A stretch of DNA of 64,000 nt from Bradyrhizobium jicamae (lineage in GTDB: Bacteria > Pseudomonadota > Alphaproteobacteria > Rhizobiales > Xanthobacteraceae), in assembly GCF_018130695.1 (NCBI RefSeq), contig NZ_JAFCJX010000004.1:124001-188000 (forward strand), read 5' to 3'. Position numbers and translations under genes: made by a program. Shown piece by piece: positions 45,122 to 53,952 of the stretch (the stretch's first letter is position 1; each line of letters starts with the position of its first letter). The notes beneath the pieces were generated by a model that ran no database searches, was not told the origin of the DNA, and saw only the letters and a program-made list of their open reading frames with translations.

Positions 45122-45883
45122 TTAGAGCATGGTGCTGCCGCCATTGACGCTGATGACCTGGCCGGTCACGAACGACGCTTCGGCGGAAGCGAGATAGGAG
45201 ACCATCGAGGCGACTTCCTCCATTTCGGCCGGACGACCCATGGGGATGACGCTGACGAACTTGGCGGCAAGCGCGGGATCGCTCTTGGTGATCGCCACCA
45301 TCTGTGGCGTGTTCACCGCGCAAGGGGCCACCGTGTTGATGGTGATGCCGTCCCTGGCGAACTCGCGTGCCATGCCGGTGGTGAGACCGTGCACGCCACC
45401 CTTGGCAGCGTTGTAGGCGGCGTGGTCCCACAGGCCATTGCGGACGGAATCGGCGCCGAGATGGATGATGCGGCCATAGCCTTGCTTGCGCATCACGGGT
45501 ACCGCATACCAGGAGCACCACAGCACGGTCCACAGATTGCGATCGATCGTGGTCTTCAGCGTCGCGGGAGTGTGCTCAGCAAATGGCTTGATGATGCCGC
45601 CACCGGCATTGTTGACGAGGATGTCGAGGCGGCCGAACCGCTCGGTGGCGAGCTTGATCGTTCCTTCGGCGACGGCCTGATCGGAGAGATCGCCGGCCTG
45701 CGTCGCAACCTCGGTATCGAACTCGCGGATGAGCTGCACCGAGGCCTGCTTGAGCCTAGTCTCGTCGAGATCGGCCAGCACCAACCTCGCGCCGTCGCTT
45801 GCGAGCCGCTCGGCGATCGCAAGGCCTATGCCCCTCGCGGCGCCGGTCACCACCGCTACGTTGTTCCTGAGTTTTTTGTCCAC
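45122..45883 (-). CDS. SDR dehydrogenase (probable cis-dihydrodiol dehydrogenase)
   Basis: A 253-residue short-chain dehydrogenase with GAARGIG (14-20), NNAGG and the catalytic YNAAK motif with an upstream Ser. In an operon with a ring-hydroxylating dioxygenase, the likely reaction is oxidation of the cis-dihydrodiol to a catechol with NAD+. The sequence alone does not exclude other SDR roles. Confidence 0.9.
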   Translation of the reverse strand: MDKKLRNNVAVVTGAARGIGLAIAERLASDGARLVLADLDETRLKQASVQLIREFDTEVATQAGDLSDQAVAEGTIKLATERFGRLDILVNNAGGGIIKPFAEHTPATLKTTIDRNLWTVLWCSWYAVPVMRKQGYGRIIHLGADSVRNGLWDHAAYNAAKGGVHGLTTGMAREFARDGITINTVAPCAVNTPQMVAITKSDPALAAKFVSVIPMGRPAEMEEVASMVSYLASAEASFVTGQVISVNGGSTML

Positions 45884-45895
45884 GATCGGCGCTCC

Positions 45896-46381
45896 CTACA
45901 GGATGATGCTGACACGCCCCTGCGTGCGCAGGCCTTCGCTGTCGAGCAGGCAGCGCTTCTCCTTGATTCGCAGCCGGCCGTTCTCCGCGACCAGCCGGTA
46001 GCGGTTGCTGCCGAAATAGGTGTCGGTGACGCCGTCCTTGGTGCGATAGGTGATGAAGGCGGCGGCCACCTCCATCTCGTCGTCGTTGCGGCCGCGGATC
46101 CGTACATTGCTGACAAGGTGCCGCGTCCGCGAATGCGGAAACTCGGCATGTGCGGTGCGCTTCATCAAGCGCTTGACGCGCTCGCTGAGGCGAAAACGGT
46201 CGTCGGCGACATAGAACAGGTTCTTGTCGGGCGAGGAGTCGGCGGGAACGTCGGTCGACGGCACGTAGTAGATCGCGTCGTCCGTGAACAGCTCGAGCCA
46301 TTCCGGCAGCCGCCACTCGTCGAGCAGCTCGGCCTCGGCGAACAGGAAATCCTCGACGTCGGCTCGGGAGATATTCTGCAT
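45896..46381 (-). CDS. Ring-hydroxylating dioxygenase beta subunit
   Basis: A 161-residue small subunit of the aromatic-ring dioxygenase family (cystatin-like fold), with typical EAELLDEWRLPEWLELFTDD near the start and RTRHLVSNVRIRG in the middle. It packs with the alpha subunit as alpha3-beta3. It lies 14 bases after the alpha-subunit gene. Confidence 0.93.
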   Translation of the reverse strand: MQNISRADVEDFLFAEAELLDEWRLPEWLELFTDDAIYYVPSTDVPADSSPDKNLFYVADDRFRLSERVKRLMKRTAHAEFPHSRTRHLVSNVRIRGRNDDEMEVAAAFITYRTKDGVTDTYFGSNRYRLVAENGRLRIKEKRCLLDSEGLRTQGRVSIIL

Positions 46382-46395
46382 CTGCGCCTCCCGCC

Positions 46396-47667
46396 TTACA
46401 CCTGAGCCGCGAAGACGTGCTTGTTCCAGTTCGACCAGAACGCGCGCATCTGCAGCTCGTCGTCATAGGCCGGCACTGCCTTGCCCATGCCCTTTGAGAT
46501 GTCATTCCATTGAGCTTCCGTCGCGTTGCGGAAGCCGCGCTGGCACTGTTCGAGCGCCTCGACGTCGTCGGGGGTTGCAAAGCCGCCGGGGCCCAAGAAT
46601 TCGAGGAAGTTGAAAAGGCGATATTTGCGCGCCCAGTCGGTCTCCTCCTTCGGCGCCAGCGCCCACGCGCTCACGGTCATGAAGTCAGGTGCCTGCGGAT
46701 AATAGGTGCGGATCGTCACCGCCATGATGTCGTTGACGACGAGATTGGGGAACACGAAGAGATTGCGGTTGTAGAGCGCGATCCGCTTGGCGCGCTCCTC
46801 GCCGTAGCGGGTCACGAGCCCCTCATAGAGCCGGTCGATCTCGCGCTTGCCCCCATCGCCCCACATTGGAACCCATTGCGCGACCGGCCGACCCCACGGC
46901 GCCTTGTATTCCAGCACCGCGTGGCCGTTGCCGAGATCGCGGGCGGCGCCATCGAGCGGCACCGGCGCAAGGCCCCCATTGGTGGCCTTGAGGTAATCGA
47001 AATAGGTCGCATGCGTGGTGAGTGCGTGATAGCCGTCGATCGAGTTCTCGGTGAGCAGCTTCCAGTTGGCGCGCATGGAATATTCCTGCGTGCCGCCGAC
47101 GATGGTCATGCCCATCTCGGCCTGGTCGGCGATGACGTCGAGATACTCCTTCACCGCCCCGAGATAGCTGTCCAGCGATTCGGCATTCTTGTCGAAACAG
47201 ACGAAGCAGAAATCGCGATAGGTCTCGAACCGCGACACCTGCTGCATGCTGGAGGTGCTGCGCTCCTTGAAGTCAGGCGCGTAGGAGGCGTCGCCCGGCT
47301 GGCTGCGCAGCGCGCCGTCGAGGCCAAACACCCAGCCATGATAGAAGCACTGGAATGATTTGGCGTTGCCGTGCTTCTCCCGACAGACCTGCGCGCCGCG
47401 ATGCGGGCAGGTGTTGAACATCGCGCGCAGGGTTCCTTTGGCGTCGCGCGCAAACAGGATGCTGCGGCCGCCGACCTGACGGGTGACGAAGTCGCCGGGT
47501 TTTGCCAGTTCGGAGGCATGGCCGAGATAGAGCCAGCACTTGTCGAAGATGCGGGTGCGCTCGGCTTCGAGAATATCGGGGTCGACAAAGGCCTGGCGCG
47601 AGACCTTGAAGATCTGCCTGTCCTCGTCGACCATCAGCGCGGTGTTCATTCTCTGGAACGCATTCAT
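46396..47667 (-). CDS. Ring-hydroxylating dioxygenase alpha subunit
   Basis: A 423-residue oxygenase with a Rieske cluster (C87, H89, C107, H110) and mononuclear iron ligands H214 and H219, with the bridging Asp D211 (SIDGYHALTTHA). A strong GGAGG lies seven bases before the ATG. Together with the beta subunit, ferredoxin and reductase it forms a multicomponent enzyme that adds both atoms of O2 to an aromatic ring. The sequence resembles anthranilate/benzoate-type alpha subunits in layout, but the substrate is not determined. Confidence 0.94.
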   Translation of the reverse strand: MNAFQRMNTALMVDEDRQIFKVSRQAFVDPDILEAERTRIFDKCWLYLGHASELAKPGDFVTRQVGGRSILFARDAKGTLRAMFNTCPHRGAQVCREKHGNAKSFQCFYHGWVFGLDGALRSQPGDASYAPDFKERSTSSMQQVSRFETYRDFCFVCFDKNAESLDSYLGAVKEYLDVIADQAEMGMTIVGGTQEYSMRANWKLLTENSIDGYHALTTHATYFDYLKATNGGLAPVPLDGAARDLGNGHAVLEYKAPWGRPVAQWVPMWGDGGKREIDRLYEGLVTRYGEERAKRIALYNRNLFVFPNLVVNDIMAVTIRTYYPQAPDFMTVSAWALAPKEETDWARKYRLFNFLEFLGPGGFATPDDVEALEQCQRGFRNATEAQWNDISKGMGKAVPAYDDELQMRAFWSNWNKHVFAAQV

Positions 47668-47689
47668 TGCAATTCCTCCCTCGAACTCG

Positions 47690-48907
47690 TCATCGTGCTT
47701 TCAACGCGGTCCGCAGATCGTAGGCCGGTGATTCCAGATCGGCGCGCCCGGGTCTGGCGTCGGTGGCAATGATCCGCCGCAGCATTGCCATGTCCTTGGT
47801 CGCATTCACTGAGAGCGCGCCGACGAGCTCGGTGCCGCGCATGGCGATGACCGAGAACCGCCCGCTGCCGGGATCGCCGCGCGCAATGTGATCGGCATCG
47901 CGCATATCGCCGGTAACCTGGATGTTGAGGTCGTATTGATCGGTCCAGAACCATGGCGGGTCGCCGTAGTCGCTGGTCTCGCCGATCATGTTTGATGCAA
48001 CCGAGATCGCCTGGTTCTGTGCGTTCGCCCAGGTCTCGACGCGAATGGCGCGGCCGTGGCACCGGCTCCATTGTAGGGCAGCATCACCGGCGCAGAAGAT
48101 GCCGGGAACTGCAGTGCGGCCACAGGCGTCGACCGCAATGCCCTCGGCGACAGGAAGACCCAGCCGGGCGGCGAGATCGCCCGACGGGGTGACGCCGATG
48201 CCGACCAGCACCAGATCGGCCGCGATCTCAGCGCCGTTGCTCAGCGTCACAGAACGCGATGAGCTTCCCGTTACTGTCGTGCTGAAGACGAACGTGACGC
48301 CGTGATTGCGGTGCTTGTCGGCAACGAGGTCGCTGATTGCAGCCGGAAACGCCCGCGGGAGCAGCCGCGCCTCATTTTCGACCAATGTGACATGGCAGCC
48401 GGCGTTGGCTGCGGCGCACGCCGCTTCCAGGCCGATGACGCCGCCGCCGACGATCACGATCCGCGATTGCGCCTGGATATGACGGCGGACGCGGAGCGCA
48501 TCTTCGACATTGCGGAGGTACTGAACCTCGAGCTGTGCACCTTCCAGTGCAGGGAGACGTCGCGGCCGTGTGCCGGTCGCGAGCAGAAGGGCGTCGAATG
48601 GAAAGCTGCGGCCGTCCGCGGTCGACACGACGCGGCGATCGGCATCGCCATCGATTGCAGCAGAGCCGGTCGCGATCCGGATATCCAGCGCCTCGTTCCA
48701 GTCATTGGCATGCTTGATGTAGGCGAGGGGTGTATCTGGCGACCGCAACAGGGCCTTCGACAGCTGCGGCCGTTCGTAGGGGAGGTGGCGTTCCTCGCCG
48801 ATCATCGTGATCGAGCCCTTGAAGCCGCGCGCCCGCAATGCCTCCGCGGCGCGCGCGCCGGCCTGGCCGGCTCCTGCGATCACGATGTGGTTGATCGTCC
48901 GCGTCAC
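47690..48907 (-). CDS. FAD-dependent ferredoxin reductase
   Basis: A 405-residue pyridine-nucleotide-disulfide-type reductase with an FAD motif GAGQAG near residue 11 and an NAD motif GGGVIG near residue 150. It transfers electrons from NADH to the Rieske ferredoxin. It starts at GTG 48907, with AGGGAG upstream, and is the first gene of the minus-strand dioxygenase operon. Confidence 0.93.
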   Translation of the reverse strand: MTRTINHIVIAGAGQAGARAAEALRARGFKGSITMIGEERHLPYERPQLSKALLRSPDTPLAYIKHANDWNEALDIRIATGSAAIDGDADRRVVSTADGRSFPFDALLLATGTRPRRLPALEGAQLEVQYLRNVEDALRVRRHIQAQSRIVIVGGGVIGLEAACAAANAGCHVTLVENEARLLPRAFPAAISDLVADKHRNHGVTFVFSTTVTGSSSRSVTLSNGAEIAADLVLVGIGVTPSGDLAARLGLPVAEGIAVDACGRTAVPGIFCAGDAALQWSRCHGRAIRVETWANAQNQAISVASNMIGETSDYGDPPWFWTDQYDLNIQVTGDMRDADHIARGDPGSGRFSVIAMRGTELVGALSVNATKDMAMLRRIIATDARPGRADLESPAYDLRTALKAR

Positions 48908-48953
48908 GCGCGCTTCGCTCCCTGATGCCCGTTCGCACCCGTCTGGCTAGTTA

Positions 48954-48967
48954 GTGCACTAGCATAC
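48954..48967. promoter_or_regulatory. Regulon palindrome, site 1
   Basis: GTGCACTAGCATAC (reverse complement GTATGCTAGTGCAC) fits the RTACGC-TW-GTGTAY pattern shared by the other sites. It lies between the divergent dioxygenase operon (47 bp) and amidohydrolase gene (117 bp). Confidence 0.55.
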
Positions 48968-49083
48968 GAATAATGGATTGCATAGAAAATAAAAACAGTC
49001 CAACCTGCTTGTAAGTTGATCGCTGGCGGCGGGAGCCCCTCCGGACCCGGGTGCAGCGCAAAAGCATCGTTTGAGGAAGCGCC

Positions 49084-50061
49084 GTGGTCGAAGCGATCGA
49101 CACCCATACCCATTTCGTTCCGCGACACATTCCGGCGGAGCTGGGCCGTAACCCGCTCTGGCCCTCCATCGCGCTCCGCGACGCGTCCGCCGCCGTCATG
49201 GTCGGCGGCAAGGTGTTTCGGGTGATCGATTCCAGAAGCTGGGACGCGCGCCGTCGGCTCGACGATATGGCTGAAGACGACGTGGATGTGCAGGTCGTCT
49301 CGCCGATGCCGGAATTGCTCTCGCACCGGTTTCCCTCCGCCGACGCGGACGCGCTGTGTCGCCATGTCAACGAGGGCATTGCCGCGCTCTGCGCGGAACA
49401 TCCGCGGCATTTCATCGGGATCGGCATGGTCCCGATGCAGGACGCAGCGCTGGCGGCGCGGCGCATGGCGGAGGTCAAGTCGCTCGGCCTGCGTGGCATC
49501 GAGATCGGCACGCATATCAACGGCATGCCGCTTGGCGATGCGCGCCTCAACGATTTCTATGCGGCAGCAGAGCAGGCGGCATTGACGGTGATGATCCATC
49601 CGCTGCATCCGCTCGGGCTCGATCGGATGAGTGGACGTCCAGAGCTCGCGGCTGTCGCGGCGTTTCCGCTGGAGACGGCGTTTGCCGCGGTGTCGTTGAT
49701 GACAAACGGCGTGCTCGAGCGCTTTCCAAATTTGCGGATCCTGCTCAGCCATGGCGGCGGCGCGCTGTCCTGGTTGCTGCCGCGGCTCTGCCACGCCTAT
49801 GGCATGGGGCCGCCGCTGCAAAGTCTGTTTGCGCGGGATCCGAGCGAGATCGCGCGGTCCTTCTACTACGACACGATCCTCTACGACGGGCCGGCGCTGC
49901 GGTATCTGGCCGACAAGGTCGGGACAGATCGTCTGGTCGTGGGATCGGATTATCCGTTCACGATCAAGCAGGACAAGCCTGCACAGTTTGCCGAGCAGGC
50001 TTCGTCGATCGCACGCGCGGCATTCGCTGATAATGCCAGGCGGCTGTTCGGGCTCGAATAG
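49084..50061 (+). CDS. Amidohydrolase (ACMSD-like decarboxylase family)
   Basis: A 325-residue TIM-barrel metal enzyme of the amidohydrolase 2 family, related to aminocarboxymuconate-semialdehyde decarboxylase. It has HxH (H8 and H10, DTHTHF), a later HP segment (MIHPLHPLG), SHGGG and the Asp of GSDYPF. It starts at GTG 49084 with AGGAAG upstream. It diverges from the dioxygenase operon, so it may decarboxylate an aromatic acid or its ring-cleavage product. Confidence 0.9.
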   Translation: MVEAIDTHTHFVPRHIPAELGRNPLWPSIALRDASAAVMVGGKVFRVIDSRSWDARRRLDDMAEDDVDVQVVSPMPELLSHRFPSADADALCRHVNEGIAALCAEHPRHFIGIGMVPMQDAALAARRMAEVKSLGLRGIEIGTHINGMPLGDARLNDFYAAAEQAALTVMIHPLHPLGLDRMSGRPELAAVAAFPLETAFAAVSLMTNGVLERFPNLRILLSHGGGALSWLLPRLCHAYGMGPPLQSLFARDPSEIARSFYYDTILYDGPALRYLADKVGTDRLVVGSDYPFTIKQDKPAQFAEQASSIARAAFADNARRLFGLE

Positions 50062-50068
50062 GGAGGAG

Positions 50069-50551
50069 ATGTTGGGACGCTGCTATTCCTATCGACAGTT
50101 TTGCTCGCTCGGTCCCCTGCCGCCACGCACGCCGGCCCGGCCGGATCCGCAGGTTCCGAAGGACGCACAGCGCGGCCCGTGCGCGCATGGCAAGATCGGT
50201 GCGTTCTATTTTTATGCGGAGGGTTCGAGGGATGATCCTGCGTTCGGGTTCTGCGAGATCGAGCTGTCGGTGCAGCGCGTCGCGGAGAATATGATGCGGC
50301 TCGAACTTTACTGCATCGCCGACGGCTATCAGAGCGCGCGCGGCGTGGGGGCATTGCATCCGTTGAAGATCGCGGTGCTTGCCGGCGAGACGGTGCTGGG
50401 CACCGCGAGCTGGCATTTTCCGGATGTGATCTGCGGCCATGCCGATCCCATGCATTTTGCGGCGGATATGCGCCTCGATGACGGGCTGTTCCCGAAGCTC
50501 GATCGCGTCGAGTTGAGCCGGACCAGCGGCGAGTCGGAGCCGTGCGCGTAG
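50069..50551 (+). CDS. Hypothetical protein
   Basis: A 160-residue protein beginning eight bases after the amidohydrolase. The start is uncertain: AGGAG abuts the ATG at 50069, so TTG 50072 is possible. The C-terminal half (SVQRVAENMMRLELYCIADG) has a regular amphipathic pattern and looks like real coding sequence. No domain is recognised. Possibly co-transcribed with the amidohydrolase. Confidence 0.6.
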   Translation: MLGRCYSYRQFCSLGPLPPRTPARPDPQVPKDAQRGPCAHGKIGAFYFYAEGSRDDPAFGFCEIELSVQRVAENMMRLELYCIADGYQSARGVGALHPLKIAVLAGETVLGTASWHFPDVICGHADPMHFAADMRLDDGLFPKLDRVELSRTSGESEPCA

Positions 50552-50617
50552 GCCGTCGTAGGGGGCGGCCGACGAGAAACTGGGCATCCATTCTGTAAAC
50601 GATTGTTCTCAGAGATC

Positions 50618-50631
50618 GTAAAGTAGAGTAC
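50618..50631. promoter_or_regulatory. Regulon palindrome, site 2
   Basis: GTAAAGTAGAGTAC is an imperfect match to the shared pattern, inside a longer dyad with arms GATCGTA (50614-50620) and TACGATC (50629-50635). It lies 79 bp before the TctC-type gene. Confidence 0.5.
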
Positions 50632-50710
50632 GATCAGAACAAATCGAGACTGTGGTTGATGCAGAACCGCAGCGTGGAAACGTCAAGCGCTTCAGGCCGA
50701 AGGAGAATTC

Positions 50711-51673
50711 ATGCGGCGTCGGGTTGCGATCATCCTGGGGCTGGCCGCCCTGCTCGTCGGAACGTCCGCGTCGGCGGAAGTCTATCCGTCGCGGCGCATC
50801 AACCTGATCGTGCCGTTTCCTGCGGGCAGCGCCACCGATGGCGTGACGCGGCGTCTTGCGGAAAGCATGCGGATCGAAACCGGAGCGACGGTGCTGGTCG
50901 AGAACAAGCCGGGCGCCGATGGCAATCTGGCGGCGCTTGCCGTGCTGAAAGCTGACGCCGACGGCTATACCGTGTTCGTGACGACCAACTCGACGCAGTC
51001 GGCCAATATCAATCTGTTCAATACGTTGCCCTACGATCCCGCTGCGGACTTCGCACCGGTGGCGGGGATCATGACCATTCCGATGATGCTGGCCGTGAAG
51101 CCGGAGTTTCCGGCGAAGACCGTCGCCGAGTTCATCGCGCTGGCGAAGTCGCGGCAGAAGCCGCTGTCGTTCGGAAGCGGAAACACATCGAGCCGCGGTG
51201 CTGCAGAGCTGTTTCGCTCGCGTGCCGGGATCGAGATGCAGCACGTGCCTTATCGTGGGATGCCGCAGGCGCTGACCGATGTGCTGGCCGGCGAGATCGA
51301 TTGCGTCTTCGCCGATCCCGCCAGCGCACAAGGGTTGATCCAGGATGGCAAGTTGCGCGTGCTTGCGGTGACGAGCAGCGATCGGCTGTCGGGCCTGCCC
51401 GACATCCCGACCCTGGCGCAGGCCGGGCTTCCCGGCGCGGAGCTTGCCGCCTGGGTCGGCGTATTCGTGCGAGCTGGAACGCCATCCGACATCGTCGCGA
51501 AGCTCAGCCAGGTCGTGCTTGCCTTTGTCAACAACAAGGAGACCGCTGCTTATCTGGAGTCCGTGGGCGCCAAGCCATTCCCCGCGAGTCCCGATGCGCT
51601 GCGCGCCTTCGAGGAGGCCGACACGCGGCGCTGGGCCGAGATCGTCGCGATCGCCAAGATCGAGAAGAAGTAA
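50711..51673 (+). CDS. TctC/Bug-family periplasmic binding protein
   Basis: A 320-residue tripartite tricarboxylate transporter-type binding protein with a signal peptide (MRRRVAIILGLAALLVGTSA, cleaved near SASA) and the family start YPSRRINLIVPFPAGSATDG. No TctA/TctB membrane genes are next to it, which is common for this expanded family. AGGAG precedes the ATG. It probably binds the carboxylate substrate of the pathway. Confidence 0.92.
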   Translation: MRRRVAIILGLAALLVGTSASAEVYPSRRINLIVPFPAGSATDGVTRRLAESMRIETGATVLVENKPGADGNLAALAVLKADADGYTVFVTTNSTQSANINLFNTLPYDPAADFAPVAGIMTIPMMLAVKPEFPAKTVAEFIALAKSRQKPLSFGSGNTSSRGAAELFRSRAGIEMQHVPYRGMPQALTDVLAGEIDCVFADPASAQGLIQDGKLRVLAVTSSDRLSGLPDIPTLAQAGLPGAELAAWVGVFVRAGTPSDIVAKLSQVVLAFVNNKETAAYLESVGAKPFPASPDALRAFEEADTRRWAEIVAIAKIEKK

Positions 51674-51674
51674 C

Positions 51675-52528
51675 CTAATCGCGCAGCACCGCCGTTCCGC
51701 GATCGAGCACCACGACGTCGCGTTCGATCACGCGCGAGCGGAAACGGACCTGGTTGCCGGCGGGGAAAAATTCCGTCCGGATCGTCTCGCCCGGATACAC
51801 CGGGCGGCTGAAGCGGGCAGACAATGAGGCAAGCCGCGCGGGCTTGCCATCCGCGAAGGTCGCGAGCACCGCGCGCGTGGCGACGCCGAGCGTACACAGG
51901 CCGTGCAGGATCGGCCGGTCGAAGCCGGCCTTTGCCGCAGCGTCCGGATCGGCGTGGATCGGATTGTAGTCACCGCTCAGCCGGTAGATCAGCGCGCTCT
52001 GCGGCAGGGTCGGGATATCCGTCGTCTGTGACGGGGCCTGTTCGGGGATGCCTGCAGGATCGGCAGGGACTTCGCCGAAACTGCCGCAACCGCCATCGCC
52101 GCGCAGGAACAACACGCTGCGGACCGTCGCGAGCCTTGCGCCGGTGGCGGCATCGTCGAGCGTCTTGACGAGGTGAAGAATCGCGCCCTTGCCGGCGCCC
52201 TTGTCCGCCACGGCCGCGATCTCATAGTTGGCCCTGACGGTGCCTTCGGCAGGAATTGGGTTGTGAATGTCAAAACTCTGCTCGCCGTGCAGCAGCTTGA
52301 GCCAGTCGATGCCGAGCTCAGGCCGCTTCGCCCAGAAGCCGGGATGGGCAAGTACGCAGCAGATCGAGGGCACAGCCTTCAGATTTGCCTCGTAGACGTA
52401 GTCGAGCTGCGCCGGTCCAGCGGATTGGAGCCGTAACCGAGGCCAAGCGCATAGAGCATCGTGTCGCGGCGGGTGTAGCTCTGCGTGACCGACTCAAAAC
52501 GCAGGTTCCTGACGGCTTCGAGGTTCAT
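51675..52528 (-). pseudogene. MaoC-like hydratase, frameshifted
   Basis: Reading from ATG 52528 (GGAGGAC five bases upstream) gives MNLEAVRNLRFESVTQSYTR and continues as a MaoC-type N-terminal domain until about 52415. There the frame shifts; the expected continuation reappears in another frame and runs to 51675, including SGDYNPIHAD with the catalytic Asp/His. One missing C (GACCGGCGCAG instead of GACCCGGCGCAG) restores a normal 284-residue two-domain hydratase. It may be a true pseudogene or a sequencing error. It sits divergent from the LivK-type gene across regulon site 3. Confidence 0.85.
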
Positions 52529-52605
52529 GGCGTCCTCCGATACCGACCCGGCTGCGATTTCAAGATCGCGGTTCAAGGGCGGTTGCAATGCTGTCTTATC
52601 ATATA

Positions 52606-52619
52606 GTACACAAGTGTAC
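52606..52619. promoter_or_regulatory. Regulon palindrome, site 3
   Basis: GTACACAAGTGTAC is a perfect palindrome apart from the two centre bases. It lies 78 bp before the hydratase start at 52528 and 46 bp before the LivK-type start at 52665, so it can serve both promoters. Confidence 0.65.
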
Positions 52620-52664
52620 GAAATAGAAAATGCCGGCATCGAACCCGCCGGGCAGGGAGACGCC

Positions 52665-53939
52665 GTGGACCCGGAGACTGACCAGACAAACCGTCGCGGG
52701 CGCACAGCAGGATCGTTCGCAGTGACCTTGCTTCGCGGCGCCGCGACGCTCGCCGTGGCCTGTCTGCTTGCGACGCAAGCGCTGGCCGGCGAGAAAAGAT
52801 ATGGCCCCGGCGTCAGTGACACCGAGATCAGGATCGGCAACACAAATCCCTATAGCGGCCCGGCTTCCGCCTTCAGCATGGTCGCCAAGACGGAGGAGGC
52901 CTATTTCCGCAAGGTCAATGCGGAAGGCGGCATCAACGGCCGGCGCATCGTCTTCCTGTCGTATGATGACGCCTATTCGCCGCCGAAGACCGTTGAGCAG
53001 ACGCGGCGGTTGGTCGAGAGCGACGAGGTGTTGCTGGTCTTCAATGCGATGGGGACTGCGGCCAACTCGGCCGTGCAAAAATATCTGAACACAAGGAAGG
53101 TGCCGCAACTCTTCGTATCGAGCGGCGCCGCCAAGTGGAACGATCCGCAGAACTTCCCCTGGACGATGGGATTTACCCCGAGTTACGAGACCGAAGGTTT
53201 CATCTACGCACGATACGTGCTCAAGAAGCGGCCGGCGGCCAAGATCGCGATCTTGTTCCAGAACGATGATTTCGGGAAGGATTATCTCAAGGGGATCAAG
53301 CAGGGGCTCGGCGACAAGGCCGCCTCCATGATCGTCGCGGAGGAAGGCTTCGACGTGTCGGAGCCGACCATCGACTCCCACCTCGTCAAGCTGAAGGCCA
53401 CCGGCGCCGACGTGCTGTTCGACGTCGCGACGCCAAAGTTTGGTGCGCAGGCGATCAAGAAGGTGTCGGAACTCGGCTGGAAGCCGCTGCATTTTCTCAG
53501 CTATGTCTCGGCGTCGATCGGCAGCGTGATCAAGCCCGCCGGGTTCGAGCGCGCGCAGGGCCTGATTTCGGCGGCTTATTTCAAGGATCCGAACGATCCG
53601 ACCTGGAAGGACGATGCCGGGCTCAAGGCGCTCAACGGATTCCTTGACGGCTATTTTCCCGGCGCCGATCGCAGCGATACGCTCATCGTCAACGGCTACA
53701 ACACGGCGCAGGCGCTGGTCTATCTCTTGAAGCAGTGCGGCGACGATCTGACGCGCGAGAACGTGATGCGGCAGGCGTCCCACTTGAAAGACGTCGAACT
53801 CGGAATGCTGCTTCCCGGCATCCGTCTGAATACATCGCCGAACGATTTTGCTCCGGTCAAGCAGTGGCAGTTGATGCGCTTCGAGGGCACCACCTGGCAT
53901 CTGTTCGGCGACGTCATGAGCAGCGACGTGAAAAATTAG
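52665..53939 (+). CDS. LivK-type ABC substrate-binding protein
   Basis: A 424-residue periplasmic protein of the branched-chain amino acid/aromatic acid binding family. It starts at GTG 52665 (AGGGAGAC upstream). The first 20 or so residues are polar, then a signal-like segment (AATLAVACLLATQALAG) precedes the mature start. No LivHMGF genes are nearby, so the transporter is elsewhere. Homologs of this type in related bacteria bind aromatic acids such as hydroxybenzoates; here that is inference. Confidence 0.9.
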   Translation: MDPETDQTNRRGRTAGSFAVTLLRGAATLAVACLLATQALAGEKRYGPGVSDTEIRIGNTNPYSGPASAFSMVAKTEEAYFRKVNAEGGINGRRIVFLSYDDAYSPPKTVEQTRRLVESDEVLLVFNAMGTAANSAVQKYLNTRKVPQLFVSSGAAKWNDPQNFPWTMGFTPSYETEGFIYARYVLKKRPAAKIAILFQNDDFGKDYLKGIKQGLGDKAASMIVAEEGFDVSEPTIDSHLVKLKATGADVLFDVATPKFGAQAIKKVSELGWKPLHFLSYVSASIGSVIKPAGFERAQGLISAAYFKDPNDPTWKDDAGLKALNGFLDGYFPGADRSDTLIVNGYNTAQALVYLLKQCGDDLTRENVMRQASHLKDVELGMLLPGIRLNTSPNDFAPVKQWQLMRFEGTTWHLFGDVMSSDVKN

Positions 53940-53952
53940 AGGGAGACGAGAG

